A DNA stretch of 64,000 nt from Paenibacillus silvae (GCF_014639235.1 NZ_BMFU01000004.1:675222-739221); one strand, 5' to 3'; positions 33,314 to 42,922 are shown, numbered from the stretch's first letter. Numbers and translations: made by a program. Notes: generated by a model from the letters alone, not told the origin.

Positions 33314-34075
33314 ATGCTGGCGGCAGAGCGATATGACCGAATTGTGGAACTTGTGAATATCAAGGGCAGCATGCGTGTATCAGAGCTCAGCGAGCGCTGC
33401 AGTGTAACGGAAGAAACCATTCGCAGGGATCTGGACCGGCTGGAGCAGGCCGGGCGACTGCGCAGGTCACACGGAGGCGCCGTCAGTGTGAAGGAGGATC
33501 AGCCGGAGATTCCTTATCGAATTCGGGAAACGACACATGCGCTGGAGAAAAAACGGATTGCAGATGCAGCCTTGGCCTTCATTGCAGCGGGAGATCGTAT
33601 TTTGCTGGATGCCAGCACGACGGCAGGGTACATGGCAGCCAATATGCCGGATATACCGCTGACGGTGCTGACCAATTCCATTCAAGTCGCTACGGAGCTG
33701 AGCAGCCGGGACAACATCGAGGTCATCTCCACTGGAGGACAATTGGCGGCTCGCTCTTTATCCTTTGTTGGCCCGCTGGCAGAGCGTTCACTGGAAACCT
33801 ACCATGTTGACAAACTGTTCTTGTCCTGCAAGGGGGTTCATGTGGAGAGCGGCGTCATCAGTGAATCAAGTGAACTCCAGGCCAGATTGAAACAGAAGAT
33901 GGTGGGAATCGCGGATCAGGTGATTCTGCTGGCGGATGCAAGCAAGTTTGGTATTCGGGCTTTCGCACGTGTAACGGGACTGGAGGCGGTGCACACCATC
34001 ATTACGGATCAGCCTTTGAGTGAAGAGCAGAAGTCCTTGTGTAGTGCCTATCATCTGGAGGTCCATACGGTGTAA
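33314..34075 (+). CDS. DeoR-family transcriptional regulator beside rhaB
   Basis: The product has 253 residues, starting 3 bp after rhaB, so the genes are co-transcribed. The HTH segment (SMRVSELSERCSVTEETI, then RRDLDRLEQAG) and the sensor domain (LLDASTTAGYMA, LTVLTNSIQVATELS, LLADASKFGIRAF) are nearly the same as in the regulator at 21297-22064. It probably represses rhamnose genes and is relieved by a phosphorylated rhamnose intermediate. The TAAACA repeats upstream of rhaB are a candidate operator. Confidence 0.92.
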   Translation: MLAAERYDRIVELVNIKGSMRVSELSERCSVTEETIRRDLDRLEQAGRLRRSHGGAVSVKEDQPEIPYRIRETTHALEKKRIADAALAFIAAGDRILLDASTTAGYMAANMPDIPLTVLTNSIQVATELSSRDNIEVISTGGQLAARSLSFVGPLAERSLETYHVDKLFLSCKGVHVESGVISESSELQARLKQKMVGIADQVILLADASKFGIRAFARVTGLEAVHTIITDQPLSEEQKSLCSAYHLEVHTV

Positions 34076-34193
34076 CGGAAACAGGATGCGGCTGGCTTGA
34101 TTCGGACATTCGTTGATGTCAATAAAGCAATGAGCGGCTGCTTTTCAGTATAAGCGGCATGAACAATATATTGGTTAAGTCGGAGGTGGGATG

Positions 34194-34946
34194 ATGAAGG
34201 TTTCGAAGCAAGAGAAGATGAAGGTTTCCTTGTTTATAACCTGTCTCAGCGATGCCATCTATCCCCAAGTGGGAGAGGCGATGGTTCGTTTGCTGGCGGC
34301 CTACGGTGTTCAATTGGAATTTCCGCAGGTGCAGACCTGCTGTGGGCAGCCCTCCTATAACAGTGGATACTGGGATGAGACAAGAACAGCGGCCAAAACC
34401 ATACTGGAAGCGTTTGATGACAGTGATTTTGTTGTCTGTCCATCAGGCTCATGCACTTATATGATTCACCATTATCCCGAGCTGTTTGCAGAGGAGCCGA
34501 TCTGGCTGGAAAAAGCGAAACGGCTTCAGGACAAGGCGTATGAATTTACGCAGTTTCTTGTGCAGGTGCTGGGCATTACCGATATCGGAGCTTCCTTTCC
34601 CCATAAAGTAACATACCATCCTTCTTGTCATGGCAGTCGTCTGCTCGGCGTGAAGGATGAACCGCTCGCCTTGCTTGCCAATGTCAGGGGACTGGAATTG
34701 GTTCCACTGCCTCACGCTGAAGATTGCTGCGGATTCGGAGGTACGTTTGCTATTAAAATGTCTGATATCTCGGGAGCGATGGTAACGGAGAAGGTGGACC
34801 ATGTTAAAGAAACACAAGCGGAGGTGCTCGTCGGACTGGATATGGCCTGTCTGATGAATATTGCGGGCAATCTCAGGCATAGAAATGAACCTGTGCGCGT
34901 GATGCATCTGGCTGAGTTGTTATATGAAGGGGTGCAGACAAGATGA
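34194..34946 (+). CDS. lutA: L-lactate utilisation protein LutA, (Fe-S)-binding
   Basis: The start is ATG 34194 (or 34191), 7 nt after GGAGG; the product has about 250 residues. The two cysteine-rich CCG modules of LutA/GlpC-type proteins are seen: VQTCCGQPSYNSG and AEDCCGFGGTF, with PSGSC and HPSCHGSR. In B. subtilis LutABC oxidises L-lactate to pyruvate, with electrons passing through the Fe-S subunits. The stop overlaps lutB by 4 bp. No lutR or lactate permease gene is adjacent. Confidence 0.93.
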   Translation: MKVSKQEKMKVSLFITCLSDAIYPQVGEAMVRLLAAYGVQLEFPQVQTCCGQPSYNSGYWDETRTAAKTILEAFDDSDFVVCPSGSCTYMIHHYPELFAEEPIWLEKAKRLQDKAYEFTQFLVQVLGITDIGASFPHKVTYHPSCHGSRLLGVKDEPLALLANVRGLELVPLPHAEDCCGFGGTFAIKMSDISGAMVTEKVDHVKETQAEVLVGLDMACLMNIAGNLRHRNEPVRVMHLAELLYEGVQTR

Positions 34947-36460
34947 GCCAACCTGGCGTTATGGCTGAAACGGTCAAATCCCGAGCGGAATTGGCGCTGA
35001 ATGATGATTTTCTTCGCAAAGCCGTGAAGTTTACAACAGAACGTTTGCGTAACGGCAAGAAAGCCGCTTCGGAAGAGCATGGCAACTGGGAAGAGTGGCG
35101 GGAGCGAGGACGCCAGATTCGGCTGCATACGATCGCACATCTCGATTATTACTTGAATGAATTTGTGAACAACGCACGTGCGAACGGTGTGCATATTCAT
35201 TTTGCAGACACTTCTGCAGAAGCGGCGGCCATTGCGCTGGATATTGCCGAGCACAAGCAGGCTTCAAGCGTGGTCAAATCCAAATCCATGGTTTCCGAGG
35301 AAGTGCATCTTAACCATGTGCTGGAGGAGGCTGGCATTGAAGCGATCGAAACTGATCTTGGCGAATATATCATTCAGCTTGCGGGTGAAGCCCCGTCTCA
35401 TATCGTTATTCCAGCCATTCACAAAAACCGGTATCAGATCGCAGAGCTATTGTCCAAAGAAGCCGGTGAAGTGCTGGAGCCGGATACAACCGTGCTTGCC
35501 GGGTTTGTTCGCAAGAAGCTGCGCGAGAAATTTCTGGAGGCCGACATCGGCTTGACGGGCTGCAATTTTGCTATAGCTGAGACGGGCTCGATGGTTTTAT
35601 TTGAAAATGAAGGCAATGCCCGCATGGTATCTACCGTTCCCCGGACTCAGATTACACTTATGGGCATGGAACGGATTATCCCGTCCTGGGCAGACCTGGA
35701 GGTGATGGCTACTCTGCTGCCACGTTCGGCTACCGGACAAAAGCTTACGATGTACATGTCCGGCATTACAGGTCCTCGCCGCACGGCAGATGGAGACGGA
35801 CCTGACGAGATGCACATCATTATCGTGGACAACGGCCGTTCGCTGCAGCTTGGTGATCCCGAGTTCCAGGAGCTGCTGAATTGTATACGCTGCGGAGCCT
35901 GTCTTAATGCCTGTCCAGTGTATCGCCATATTGGCGGCCATGCCTACGGCGGGACCTACAGCGGACCTATTGGGGCAGTGCTGACCCCGGCATTAAACGG
36001 CAACATTGATGAATGGAATGATATCGCGAGTGCATCCAGTCTGTGCGGGGCCTGTTATGAAGCGTGCCCTGTCAAAATTCCACTGCATGACATGCTCGTC
36101 TATTTGCGCAGGCGCAAGGTGGAGGACGGCCATGGAAACAAGCTGGAAACGATGGGCATGAAGGGCTTCGCTGCTGTAGCGGCGAACTCCAAACGTTTCG
36201 CTGCTGCGATCCGGCTGGGACAGCTGGGACAGAAGGCTGTGGTGCGGAACGGGGGCATTACGTTAAAGCTTGGGCCGCTGAAAGGCTGGAACACCTACAG
36301 AGTGGCTCCAAGTCTGGCGAAAAAGTCCTTCCGGCAGCAGTGGAGCAAGCTGGAGCAGGAACTGAGTCAGCAGCCTACGGTTATGGATTCCGCTGTACAT
36401 GAGCGAATGCAGCAGATCATCCGCGAGCGCGGTGAAGGGGGCGGGAAGCATGGAAAGTGA
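34943..36460 (+). CDS. lutB: L-lactate utilisation Fe-S protein LutB
   Basis: The product has 505 residues, with the ATG overlapping the lutA stop. An N-terminal LUD domain contains TGCNFAIAETGSMVL. A ferredoxin domain follows, with two 4Fe-4S motifs, RCGACLNACPVYR and LCGACYEACPVKIP, and then a helical C-terminus. In the LutABC complex it carries electrons between the lactate-oxidising component and an acceptor. lutC starts 11 bp inside its 3' end. Confidence 0.94.
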   Translation: MSQPGVMAETVKSRAELALNDDFLRKAVKFTTERLRNGKKAASEEHGNWEEWRERGRQIRLHTIAHLDYYLNEFVNNARANGVHIHFADTSAEAAAIALDIAEHKQASSVVKSKSMVSEEVHLNHVLEEAGIEAIETDLGEYIIQLAGEAPSHIVIPAIHKNRYQIAELLSKEAGEVLEPDTTVLAGFVRKKLREKFLEADIGLTGCNFAIAETGSMVLFENEGNARMVSTVPRTQITLMGMERIIPSWADLEVMATLLPRSATGQKLTMYMSGITGPRRTADGDGPDEMHIIIVDNGRSLQLGDPEFQELLNCIRCGACLNACPVYRHIGGHAYGGTYSGPIGAVLTPALNGNIDEWNDIASASSLCGACYEACPVKIPLHDMLVYLRRRKVEDGHGNKLETMGMKGFAAVAANSKRFAAAIRLGQLGQKAVVRNGGITLKLGPLKGWNTYRVAPSLAKKSFRQQWSKLEQELSQQPTVMDSAVHERMQQIIRERGEGGGKHGK

Positions 36461-37175
36461 GCATCGGCAATGGCTGGAAGCCATGGAGGTAAAATCAAAG
36501 CGCAGGCAGGAGCAGTTCATGGAGGACATCGCTGCTAAGTTAAGAAGACCCAGACAGCGCAGCGCACCAGCTCATGCTTTTCGAGGGGCCCCGGACTTCT
36601 GGAACGAGCTGGAATGGGATTTGGAGAAGCGAATTCAGGCGTTTACAGATAACTTTGTCAGTGTGGGTGCCCATATCGCGAGGGTTCAGAGCATGGACGA
36701 GGTTGCACAATTTATCACCAATAAAACACATGAATTAAGTGCCAGATATCTGATTCGTCAGAATGAGCAGGCACTGACCGCTCTGGGACTGGAGGAAAAG
36801 CTTTCGCATGTACAGGTCTCTGTCTGGAACAGTGAGCCTGGTGTGAACTGGAGAGCACGGGCGGCAGAAGCGGATATTGGTGTAGTGATGGCTGATTATG
36901 CCACAGCCTATACAGGCTCGGTTACCGTGCTTTCTTCCCCGGAGAAAGGCCGCTCCGTCAGCTTGCTGCCAACGGTGCTGATTTTGATCATTCCGGTCGA
37001 GAGGCTGCACACCAGATTGGGTGAGACACTGGATCGCTTTGACGAGGCGGGAAGAGAGCAGCTGCCTGCGGGCATTCACTTTATATCCGGTCCCAGCCGT
37101 TCCTCCGATATCGAAAATGATCTGACCATCGGAGTTCACGGCCCCGGAATTGTTTACGGTCTAATTGTAGGCTAG
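36450..37175 (+). CDS. lutC: L-lactate utilisation protein LutC (LUD domain)
   Basis: ATG at 36450 lies behind GAAGGGGGCGGG and overlaps lutB by 11 bp; the product has 241 residues. The LUD/DUF162 domain (about 90-240) contains ADIGVVMADYATAYTGSV, SLLPTVLILIIP and SGPSRSSDIENDLTIGVHG, the terminal family signature. It is the third subunit of the lactate oxidation complex. A strong terminator follows. Confidence 0.93.
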   Translation: MESEHRQWLEAMEVKSKRRQEQFMEDIAAKLRRPRQRSAPAHAFRGAPDFWNELEWDLEKRIQAFTDNFVSVGAHIARVQSMDEVAQFITNKTHELSARYLIRQNEQALTALGLEEKLSHVQVSVWNSEPGVNWRARAAEADIGVVMADYATAYTGSVTVLSSPEKGRSVSLLPTVLILIIPVERLHTRLGETLDRFDEAGREQLPAGIHFISGPSRSSDIENDLTIGVHGPGIVYGLIVG

Positions 37176-37210
37176 CAGGGCTGAGTAGCATATAAATGTT
37201 GAATTTCATG

Positions 37211-37249
37211 ACTGTCCCGATGGCGTTTTATCGCCATGGACAGTTTTTG
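37211..37249 (+). terminator. intrinsic terminator after lutABC
   Basis: ACTGTCCCGATGGCG (37211-37225) pairs with CGCCATGGACAGT (37232-37244), with two bulged bases, then TTTTT. Confidence 0.9.
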
Positions 37250-37428
37250 CATTTTTTTACATATATCAAAACGAGCCTCAGGACCTACGACTTTGGTGGA
37301 GTTGAAGATTGAAACGGTAGATGCTATTGTAAAGATACATAAAGAGAAACGCCCATTTTTTTTACTCGAAAATGACTGGATTACGAATTTGGTCAATCGG
37401 TACTGTCAGTAATATTTTAGAAATACGA

Positions 37429-37443
37429 TTGATCATGCATCAA
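37429..37443 (+). promoter_or_regulatory. 15-bp dyad upstream of the P450 gene
   Basis: TTGATCATGCATCAA has 5-bp arms TTGAT/ATCAA, about 110 bp before the start. CYP102 genes in Bacillus are repressed by TetR-type regulators that bind dyads; no such gene is adjacent here. The rest of the 37250-37551 gap shows nothing else definite. Confidence 0.3.
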
Positions 37444-37551
37444 GTAAAATGGGAGTCACCATGCTATAAGCCGAAGGGGAAATGCACGCAAGGTTGCTAT
37501 GTCGCAGCACTCATCATTTACATTTTTTGATAAAAAGAAGGAGTGAGAGTT

Positions 37552-40500
37552 ATGCCATCCGTTTCTGTGCCTCAACCCAAAAAGTACGGTCCACTGGGTA
37601 ATCTGCCCCATCTGGATCTGGAGAAGCCAACGCAATCTCTGGTCAAATTAGCAGAAGAATATGGTCCTATTTTTCGAATGGAGTATGCAGGGCGAAGTGA
37701 GCTGTACATTTCAAGCGAGAAGTATGTAGCCGAAGCCTCGGATGAATCCAGATTTGATAAAAGAGTATGGGCACCGCTTGCCAAGGTACGTGCTTTTGCA
37801 GGAGATGGGCTGTTCACGAGCCGTACAGATGAACCTAACTGGAAAAAAGCGCATAATGTGCTGCTCCCCAGCTTTAGCCAGCGGGCAATGCAGGGTTATC
37901 ATACGAAAATGGTGGACCTTGCTGTGCAGCTTGTCCAGAAGTGGGCAAGACTGAATCCGGATGAGACGGTCAATGTGCCTGAGGACATGACTCGGCTTAC
38001 GCTGGATACGATCGGTTTGTGCGGATTCAATTATCGTTTTAACAGTTTTTATCGGGAAGAGCCACATCCCTTTATTGGAAGCATGGTCCGTGCGCTTGAT
38101 GAATCGATGAGCTCGCTGCAGCGTTTGCCTTTGCAGGATAAGCTGATGTTCGCCAAAAAGAAGCAATTTAAACAGGACATTCGCTCTATGTTCGAACTGG
38201 TGGATCACATCATTGCAGAGCGCAAGGCGCATCCGCAGGAAGATGCAGACGATCTGCTATCCCACATGCTCAGTGGTAAAGACCCGGAAACCGGGGAAAC
38301 GCTGGATGATGAGAACATCCGTTATCAGATCATTACGTTTCTGATTGCAGGACATGAGACGACAAGCGGTTTGTTATCCTTTGCGGTATATTATTTGATG
38401 AAAAATCCCGATAAGCTGGCAAAGGCTCAGGCCGAAGCGGATCGGATTCTGAAAGATCCGGTTCCAACCTATAATCAGGTTCGGCAGTTAAAGTATGTGC
38501 GTATGGTGCTGAATGAAGCGCTGCGTCTGTGGCCAACAGCCCCGGCATTTTCTCTGTATGCGAAGGAAGATACAGTGCTCGGAGGTCAATATCCGCTGCA
38601 GAAGGGCGACAGCGTTAACGTGTTGATCCCCAGATTGCACCGGGACAAGGAAGCCTGGGGGCACGATGTGGAGGAATTCCGGCCTGAGCGCTTCGAAGAC
38701 CCGAGTAAAGTACCGCATAACGCCTACAAGCCGTTTGGCAACGGACAGCGTGCATGTATCGGACAGCAGTTTGCCCTTCAGGAAGCAGCGCTTGTGCTGG
38801 GCATGGTACTGAAGCATTTTGATTTCATTGACCACATGAATTATCAGCTCGATGTCAAGGAATCTTTGACGCTTAAACCGGATCATTTCATCATTCGTGT
38901 GCGCGCTCGTGGAGGGCAGCCAGTGATGGCTGTGCCTGGTGGCGGTGGTGCGGTGCAAGAATCGACTTCAGCAGCCAAAAAGAGTGAAATGCAGGTTGTG
39001 TACTCACACGATACACCCTTGCTTGTATTGTACGGGTCCAATCTGGGTACGGCGGAAGGCATTGCTCGTGAAATCGCTGATACTGCCACGTACCAGGGCT
39101 TCCGCAGCGAAGTGGCTGCCCTGGATGAACGGGTAGGCACACTTCCAAAAGAAGGGGCTGTCGTTATTGTCAGTGCATCGTATAATGGTCAGCCGCCGAG
39201 CAATGCGAAAAAGTTTGTAGAATGGATCGAACAGGCGGATAGCGACGCCTTTAAGGGTGTGAAGTATACAGTGCTGGGTTGTGGTGACCATAACTGGGCC
39301 AGCACGTATCAGCGCATTCCACGTCTGATTGATGAGCATCTGTCCTCACGCGGGGCGAAGCGGCTTTCCTCCCTTGGTGAATCGGATGCCAGTGGTGATT
39401 TCGAGAAGCAGGTGGAGGATTGGACCGAACAATTATGGCCAGACCTTGCGCGTACGCTGGAGCTGAAGCTGAATACCCGGTCCAATAATGAACGCAGCTC
39501 CCTGTCCGTGCAATTTGTTACCGGGATGGCTGTTACGCCACTGGTAGATACGTATAATGCTCATACAGCTTCCATCGTGGAGAACAGAGAGCTTCATGAC
39601 GAGGGCAGCGAACGCAGTACAAGACATCTTGAGATTCAGCTGCCGGAGGGCATCACATACAAGGAAGGGGATCATCTGGGCATACTGCCGAAAAATTCAC
39701 CTGAGCTTGTGGAACGTGTACTTCGCCGCTATGGTTTTACGGGCGCGGAACATCTGGTACTGGATGCATCAGGCCGAAGTGCAGCTCATCTTCCGTTACA
39801 GCAGCCAGTGAATCTGTACGATCTGCTCAGTCATAGCGTGGAGCTGCAGGAAGCAGCAACGCGCGCACAACTGCGAGAGCTTGCCGCCTACACTGTTTGT
39901 CCTCCGCACAAGAAGGAGCTTGAAGCGCTGCTGGATGAATCGTTGTATATGGAGAAAGTACGTAACAAACGTATATCCATGCTTGATTTTTTGGAAAAGT
40001 ATGAAGCCTGTGAATTGCCGTTTGAACGTTTTCTTGAATTGCTGCCTTCATTAAAGGCCAGATATTATTCCATCTCCAGTTCACCGCAGGTACAGTCGAC
40101 GCAGGCGAGTATCACGGTAAGTGTAGTGCAAGCACCTGCATGGAACGGTAAAGGCATCTATAAAGGCGTAGCATCCAATTATCTGGCGGGTTTGGAGGCT
40201 GGTGATGAGGTTGTGATGTTTGTCCGCACCCCTGAATCCGGCTTCCAGCTGCCAGAACGCTCAGAGGTACCGATTATTATGGTAGGTCCTGGAACCGGCG
40301 TGGCGCCATTCCGTGGTTTCCTGCAGGCCAGATATGTAATGAAGCAGCATGGGCAGAAGATTGGCGAGGCTCATCTCTACTTTGGCTGCCGCAATCCTGA
40401 ACATGATTACCTGTACAAAAACGAGCTCGAAGCTGCAGAGCAAGAGGGACTTGTCCAGCTTCATACGGCATTCTCCCGCATTGACGGGCAAGAGAAGTGT

Positions 40501-40731
40501 TATGTACAGCATCGAATGAAGCAGGATGCTCAACTGTTGATCCCTTTGCTGGAGAGCGGTGCACACCTCTATATCTGTGGAGATGGCAGCCATATGGCTC
40601 CTGATGTGGAAGCAACACTCAAGCAAGCTTATGCCGATGTTCGAGGCAAAACTTCTGAAGAGGCACAGGTCTGGTTTGAGCAGCTGGAGGAGCAGGGCCG
40701 TTATGCCAAGGATGTGTGGGCAGGCAACTGA
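37552..40731 (+). CDS. bifunctional cytochrome P450/NADPH-P450 reductase (CYP102A-type)
   Basis: ATG at 37552 lies 8 nt after AAGGAG; the product has 1059 residues, close to P450 BM3. The heme domain (about 1-460) has AGHETTSG in the I helix, the ExxR motif in NEALRLWP, and FGNGQRACIG with heme-ligand Cys402. Arg48, Tyr52 and Phe88 correspond to the fatty-acid-binding Arg47, Tyr51 and Phe87 of BM3. A linker is followed by an FMN domain (VLYGSNLGTAEGIAREIAD), then FAD (RYYSISSSPQ) and NADPH (GPGTGVAPFRGFLQAR) domains. It hydroxylates medium- and long-chain fatty acids near the omega end in one soluble polypeptide. It is monocistronic. Confidence 0.96.
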   Translation: MPSVSVPQPKKYGPLGNLPHLDLEKPTQSLVKLAEEYGPIFRMEYAGRSELYISSEKYVAEASDESRFDKRVWAPLAKVRAFAGDGLFTSRTDEPNWKKAHNVLLPSFSQRAMQGYHTKMVDLAVQLVQKWARLNPDETVNVPEDMTRLTLDTIGLCGFNYRFNSFYREEPHPFIGSMVRALDESMSSLQRLPLQDKLMFAKKKQFKQDIRSMFELVDHIIAERKAHPQEDADDLLSHMLSGKDPETGETLDDENIRYQIITFLIAGHETTSGLLSFAVYYLMKNPDKLAKAQAEADRILKDPVPTYNQVRQLKYVRMVLNEALRLWPTAPAFSLYAKEDTVLGGQYPLQKGDSVNVLIPRLHRDKEAWGHDVEEFRPERFEDPSKVPHNAYKPFGNGQRACIGQQFALQEAALVLGMVLKHFDFIDHMNYQLDVKESLTLKPDHFIIRVRARGGQPVMAVPGGGGAVQESTSAAKKSEMQVVYSHDTPLLVLYGSNLGTAEGIAREIADTATYQGFRSEVAALDERVGTLPKEGAVVIVSASYNGQPPSNAKKFVEWIEQADSDAFKGVKYTVLGCGDHNWASTYQRIPRLIDEHLSSRGAKRLSSLGESDASGDFEKQVEDWTEQLWPDLARTLELKLNTRSNNERSSLSVQFVTGMAVTPLVDTYNAHTASIVENRELHDEGSERSTRHLEIQLPEGITYKEGDHLGILPKNSPELVERVLRRYGFTGAEHLVLDASGRSAAHLPLQQPVNLYDLLSHSVELQEAATRAQLRELAAYTVCPPHKKELEALLDESLYMEKVRNKRISMLDFLEKYEACELPFERFLELLPSLKARYYSISSSPQVQSTQASITVSVVQAPAWNGKGIYKGVASNYLAGLEAGDEVVMFVRTPESGFQLPERSEVPIIMVGPGTGVAPFRGFLQARYVMKQHGQKIGEAHLYFGCRNPEHDYLYKNELEAAEQEGLVQLHTAFSRIDGQEKCYVQHRMKQDAQLLIPLLESGAHLYICGDGSHMAPDVEATLKQAYADVRGKTSEEAQVWFEQLEEQGRYAKDVWAGN

Positions 40732-40837
40732 GCGGAGATACGGGTGTGTTGAGAGGTAACTGACGGAGGTCAGGTGGTGTGTTGTCACGATAAAATGATC
40801 CATGATCGTGGCATATTAACGACAGGTGGCATGCCAC

Positions 40838-40876
40838 GCGGTGGGAACTGGAATGAACCGGTTCCCACCGCTTTTT
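40838..40876 (+). terminator. intrinsic terminator after the P450 gene
   Basis: GCGGTGGGAACTGG (40838-40851) pairs with CCGGTTCCCACCGC (40858-40871), one G-U pair, then TTTTT. Confidence 0.93.
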
Positions 40877-40917
40877 GCTGGAGCCGTTTCAATTGAGCTT
40901 GGAAAAGGATACCTGCT

Positions 40918-41343
40918 CTAACGTTGGCGGATACAAGTACGTTTCAGCTTATAGCTTCGTCGGAAGGGGCGATAGATCGACTCCACACTGGAGAGTGGAA
41001 ACAGAATGCGGGAAGGGACTCTGCCTTTGCCCTGCAGCTCGATATAGTCAATTCCCACACCCACCAGTCTGATATTCCGGAACGCGTTGCGGGAAGGGAA
41101 GGTCGTACGAATCCCTACTCTTTCACCTCTCCGCGTGCGCGGTATATCGAATACACGAATGGAATTCAGGCTCAGCGGAATAAATAATTGATGATTTACT
41201 TTGATAAAATTACGCGGGAATACCTTCTGAATGCGTCCAGGCTCCAGACCGGATCGCGGGGTGTTCAGTTCAGCGATATGCCCCTGGAATTGGGCCAAGC
41301 GCTGTTGAAGGGTTTTGCCTGTACGAAGATGATGCCAGCTCAT
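40918..41343 (-). CDS. hypothetical basic protein, 141 aa
   Basis: ATG at 41343 is preceded by GGAGG at the correct distance (7 nt), which favours it over the plus-strand frames in the same DNA. The protein is Arg-rich and has alternating hydrophobic strands (FIPLSLNSIRVFDIP, VGVGIDYIELQGKG, SRILFPLSSVESIYRPFRR). It has no signal peptide or membrane helix. I do not recognise the family. It stands alone between a P450 gene and a dehydrogenase gene. The strand pattern resembles small phage- or spore-associated beta proteins, but that is only an impression. Confidence 0.65.
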   Translation of the reverse strand: MSWHHLRTGKTLQQRLAQFQGHIAELNTPRSGLEPGRIQKVFPRNFIKVNHQLFIPLSLNSIRVFDIPRTRRGERVGIRTTFPSRNAFRNIRLVGVGIDYIELQGKGRVPSRILFPLSSVESIYRPFRRSYKLKRTCIRQR

Positions 41344-41478
41344 AAGTCATCCTCCGTTCATCATTTATAGCTAGTATATGAATGAACAGGGGAGGAAGGT
41401 GAGCAATTGACAGCCCATGTTCGTAGTGCTCTGTTTATATTGAGCTTGGAAAAAGTGAATAAGGAAAAACGAATAAGA

Positions 41479-41522
41479 AAAGGTGCAAGCTAGAGATAAA
41501 ACCTCTCTAAAGCTTGCACCTT
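41479..41522 (-). terminator. intrinsic terminator of the Gfo/Idh/MocA gene
   Basis: AGGTGCAAGCT (41481-41491) pairs with AGCTTGCACCT (41511-41521), with an inner AGAG/CTCT stem. Read on the minus strand it is followed by TTTTC. Confidence 0.8.
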
Positions 41523-41565
41523 TGTTCAGGTTCAGATAATCAGGTCTCAAAGACACGTAACGAGA

Positions 41566-42855
41566 CTAAAATTGAACGAGCGTATCTACCTTGACCGGAA
41601 GACCGGTTGCAATTGCACGATTGGCTGCAATACCTGTCAAAATCGAACGGGCGCCGTCCACGTGATCTGCCGCGCGATGGAATGGATCTTCTGCCGGCTC
41701 ACCAAACAGGTCGTTCAGCAGCACAGGATCACCGCCGCCGTGACCGCCTTCCTTTTCCTCCACTTCAACTTCATAAGGAGCACCGAACATGGGAAGCACA
41801 CGTAGTGTTTTGCCGATTAATGCCCCTTCCTTACTCTTGTCACCCAGCGAGTTGACGTAGGACTGTTCTACAATGTTCATCTCCAACCGGCCTTTTGTGC
41901 CGTTGATGGCGATGTGATAACCTTCCCATGGCTGGTAAGCGACAAGGGAGTAAGTCAGAATGGCTTTGTTGCGATACTTGACAAGCACACCCATCGTATC
42001 TTCAATGTTGATGCCATCTCCGAATACACTTTGATCCCGCTGATATCCGTCCTCGGTTTCGGCATCCAGATACATCGATTTCAGATGTGCATCCGAATCC
42101 AGATGCAGGGCGAACGGGTCTTCCTGCGCAAGCGGGTTGCCTGTTGCACGATTATAAAATTGAGTCACGCCGCGATCCTCGGCGTTTTCTCTGCCGTAGA
42201 ACATCAGATCTCCGAAGGCAAATACCGTCTCAGGCTGCGAACCGATCCAGAAGTTCACCAGGTCAAAGTGGTGAGTGGATTTGTGCACCAGCAGACCGCC
42301 GCTATTGCGCTTGTCCCGGTGCCAGCGCCGGAAATAATCTGCGCCGTGGCGGGTATTCAGCAGCCACTCGAAGTGCACGGAGGTTACTTTTCCAATCGTA
42401 TCGTTCAGAATAAGCTCCCGGATTTTGGTGTGATGCGGTGCATAACGATAGTTAAAGGTTACGCGTACATGCTGTCCTGTACGTTTAACGGCGTCCAGAA
42501 TCTCCTGGCATTTCTCTTCGTCAATGGTCATCGGTTTCTCGGTAACAACGTCACAGCCCAGTTCCATCGCACGAATAATGTACTTGTGATGCGTCCGGTC
42601 TACGCTGGTAACAATGACGTAGTCGGGCTTCTCTTGTTCAATCATCTGATCGAACTGATCTGCCGTGTATGTTGGCACTTCAGGGTAGTTATACTTTTCT
42701 CGCAGCAGCTGATTGGCATAATTCATACGAACCTGATTAATATCGCAAAAGCCGACGAGCTCGGAAGTTTCGCTGAAATCCCGGGTCAAGGCTCCATAGA
42801 AAAATTCAGCCCGGCCGCCAGTACCGACCAATACATATCGTTTCTTGTTACCCAC
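41566..42855 (-). CDS. Gfo/Idh/MocA-family NAD(P)-dependent oxidoreductase
   Basis: The product has 429 residues. The N-terminal Rossmann fold contains YVLVGTGGRAEFFYGAL, FCDINQ and the hallmark VVTEKPMTI with the catalytic-site Lys. FNYRYAPHHTKIREL and GGLLVHKSTHHFDLVNFW follow, the latter carrying the usual active-site His pair. The members act on sugars, inositols or their derivatives using NAD(P). It is divergently transcribed from an AraC regulator with a cre-like site between them. This suggests a carbon-catabolite-controlled sugar oxidation gene regulated by that AraC protein. Confidence 0.9.
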   Translation of the reverse strand: MGNKKRYVLVGTGGRAEFFYGALTRDFSETSELVGFCDINQVRMNYANQLLREKYNYPEVPTYTADQFDQMIEQEKPDYVIVTSVDRTHHKYIIRAMELGCDVVTEKPMTIDEEKCQEILDAVKRTGQHVRVTFNYRYAPHHTKIRELILNDTIGKVTSVHFEWLLNTRHGADYFRRWHRDKRNSGGLLVHKSTHHFDLVNFWIGSQPETVFAFGDLMFYGRENAEDRGVTQFYNRATGNPLAQEDPFALHLDSDAHLKSMYLDAETEDGYQRDQSVFGDGINIEDTMGVLVKYRNKAILTYSLVAYQPWEGYHIAINGTKGRLEMNIVEQSYVNSLGDKSKEGALIGKTLRVLPMFGAPYEVEVEEKEGGHGGGDPVLLNDLFGEPAEDPFHRAADHVDGARSILTGIAANRAIATGLPVKVDTLVQF

Positions 42856-42922
42856 GCATATCGCCTCCTTGAATATAGGTCTAGCCTATAACAAAGGAAC
42901 ACTTCTTTCGCCGCATTTTTTG

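Noticed and set aside
41914..42891. 325-codon plus-strand frame
   Set aside because: Antisense to the Gfo/Idh/MocA gene, which shows the family motifs and has a matching terminator.
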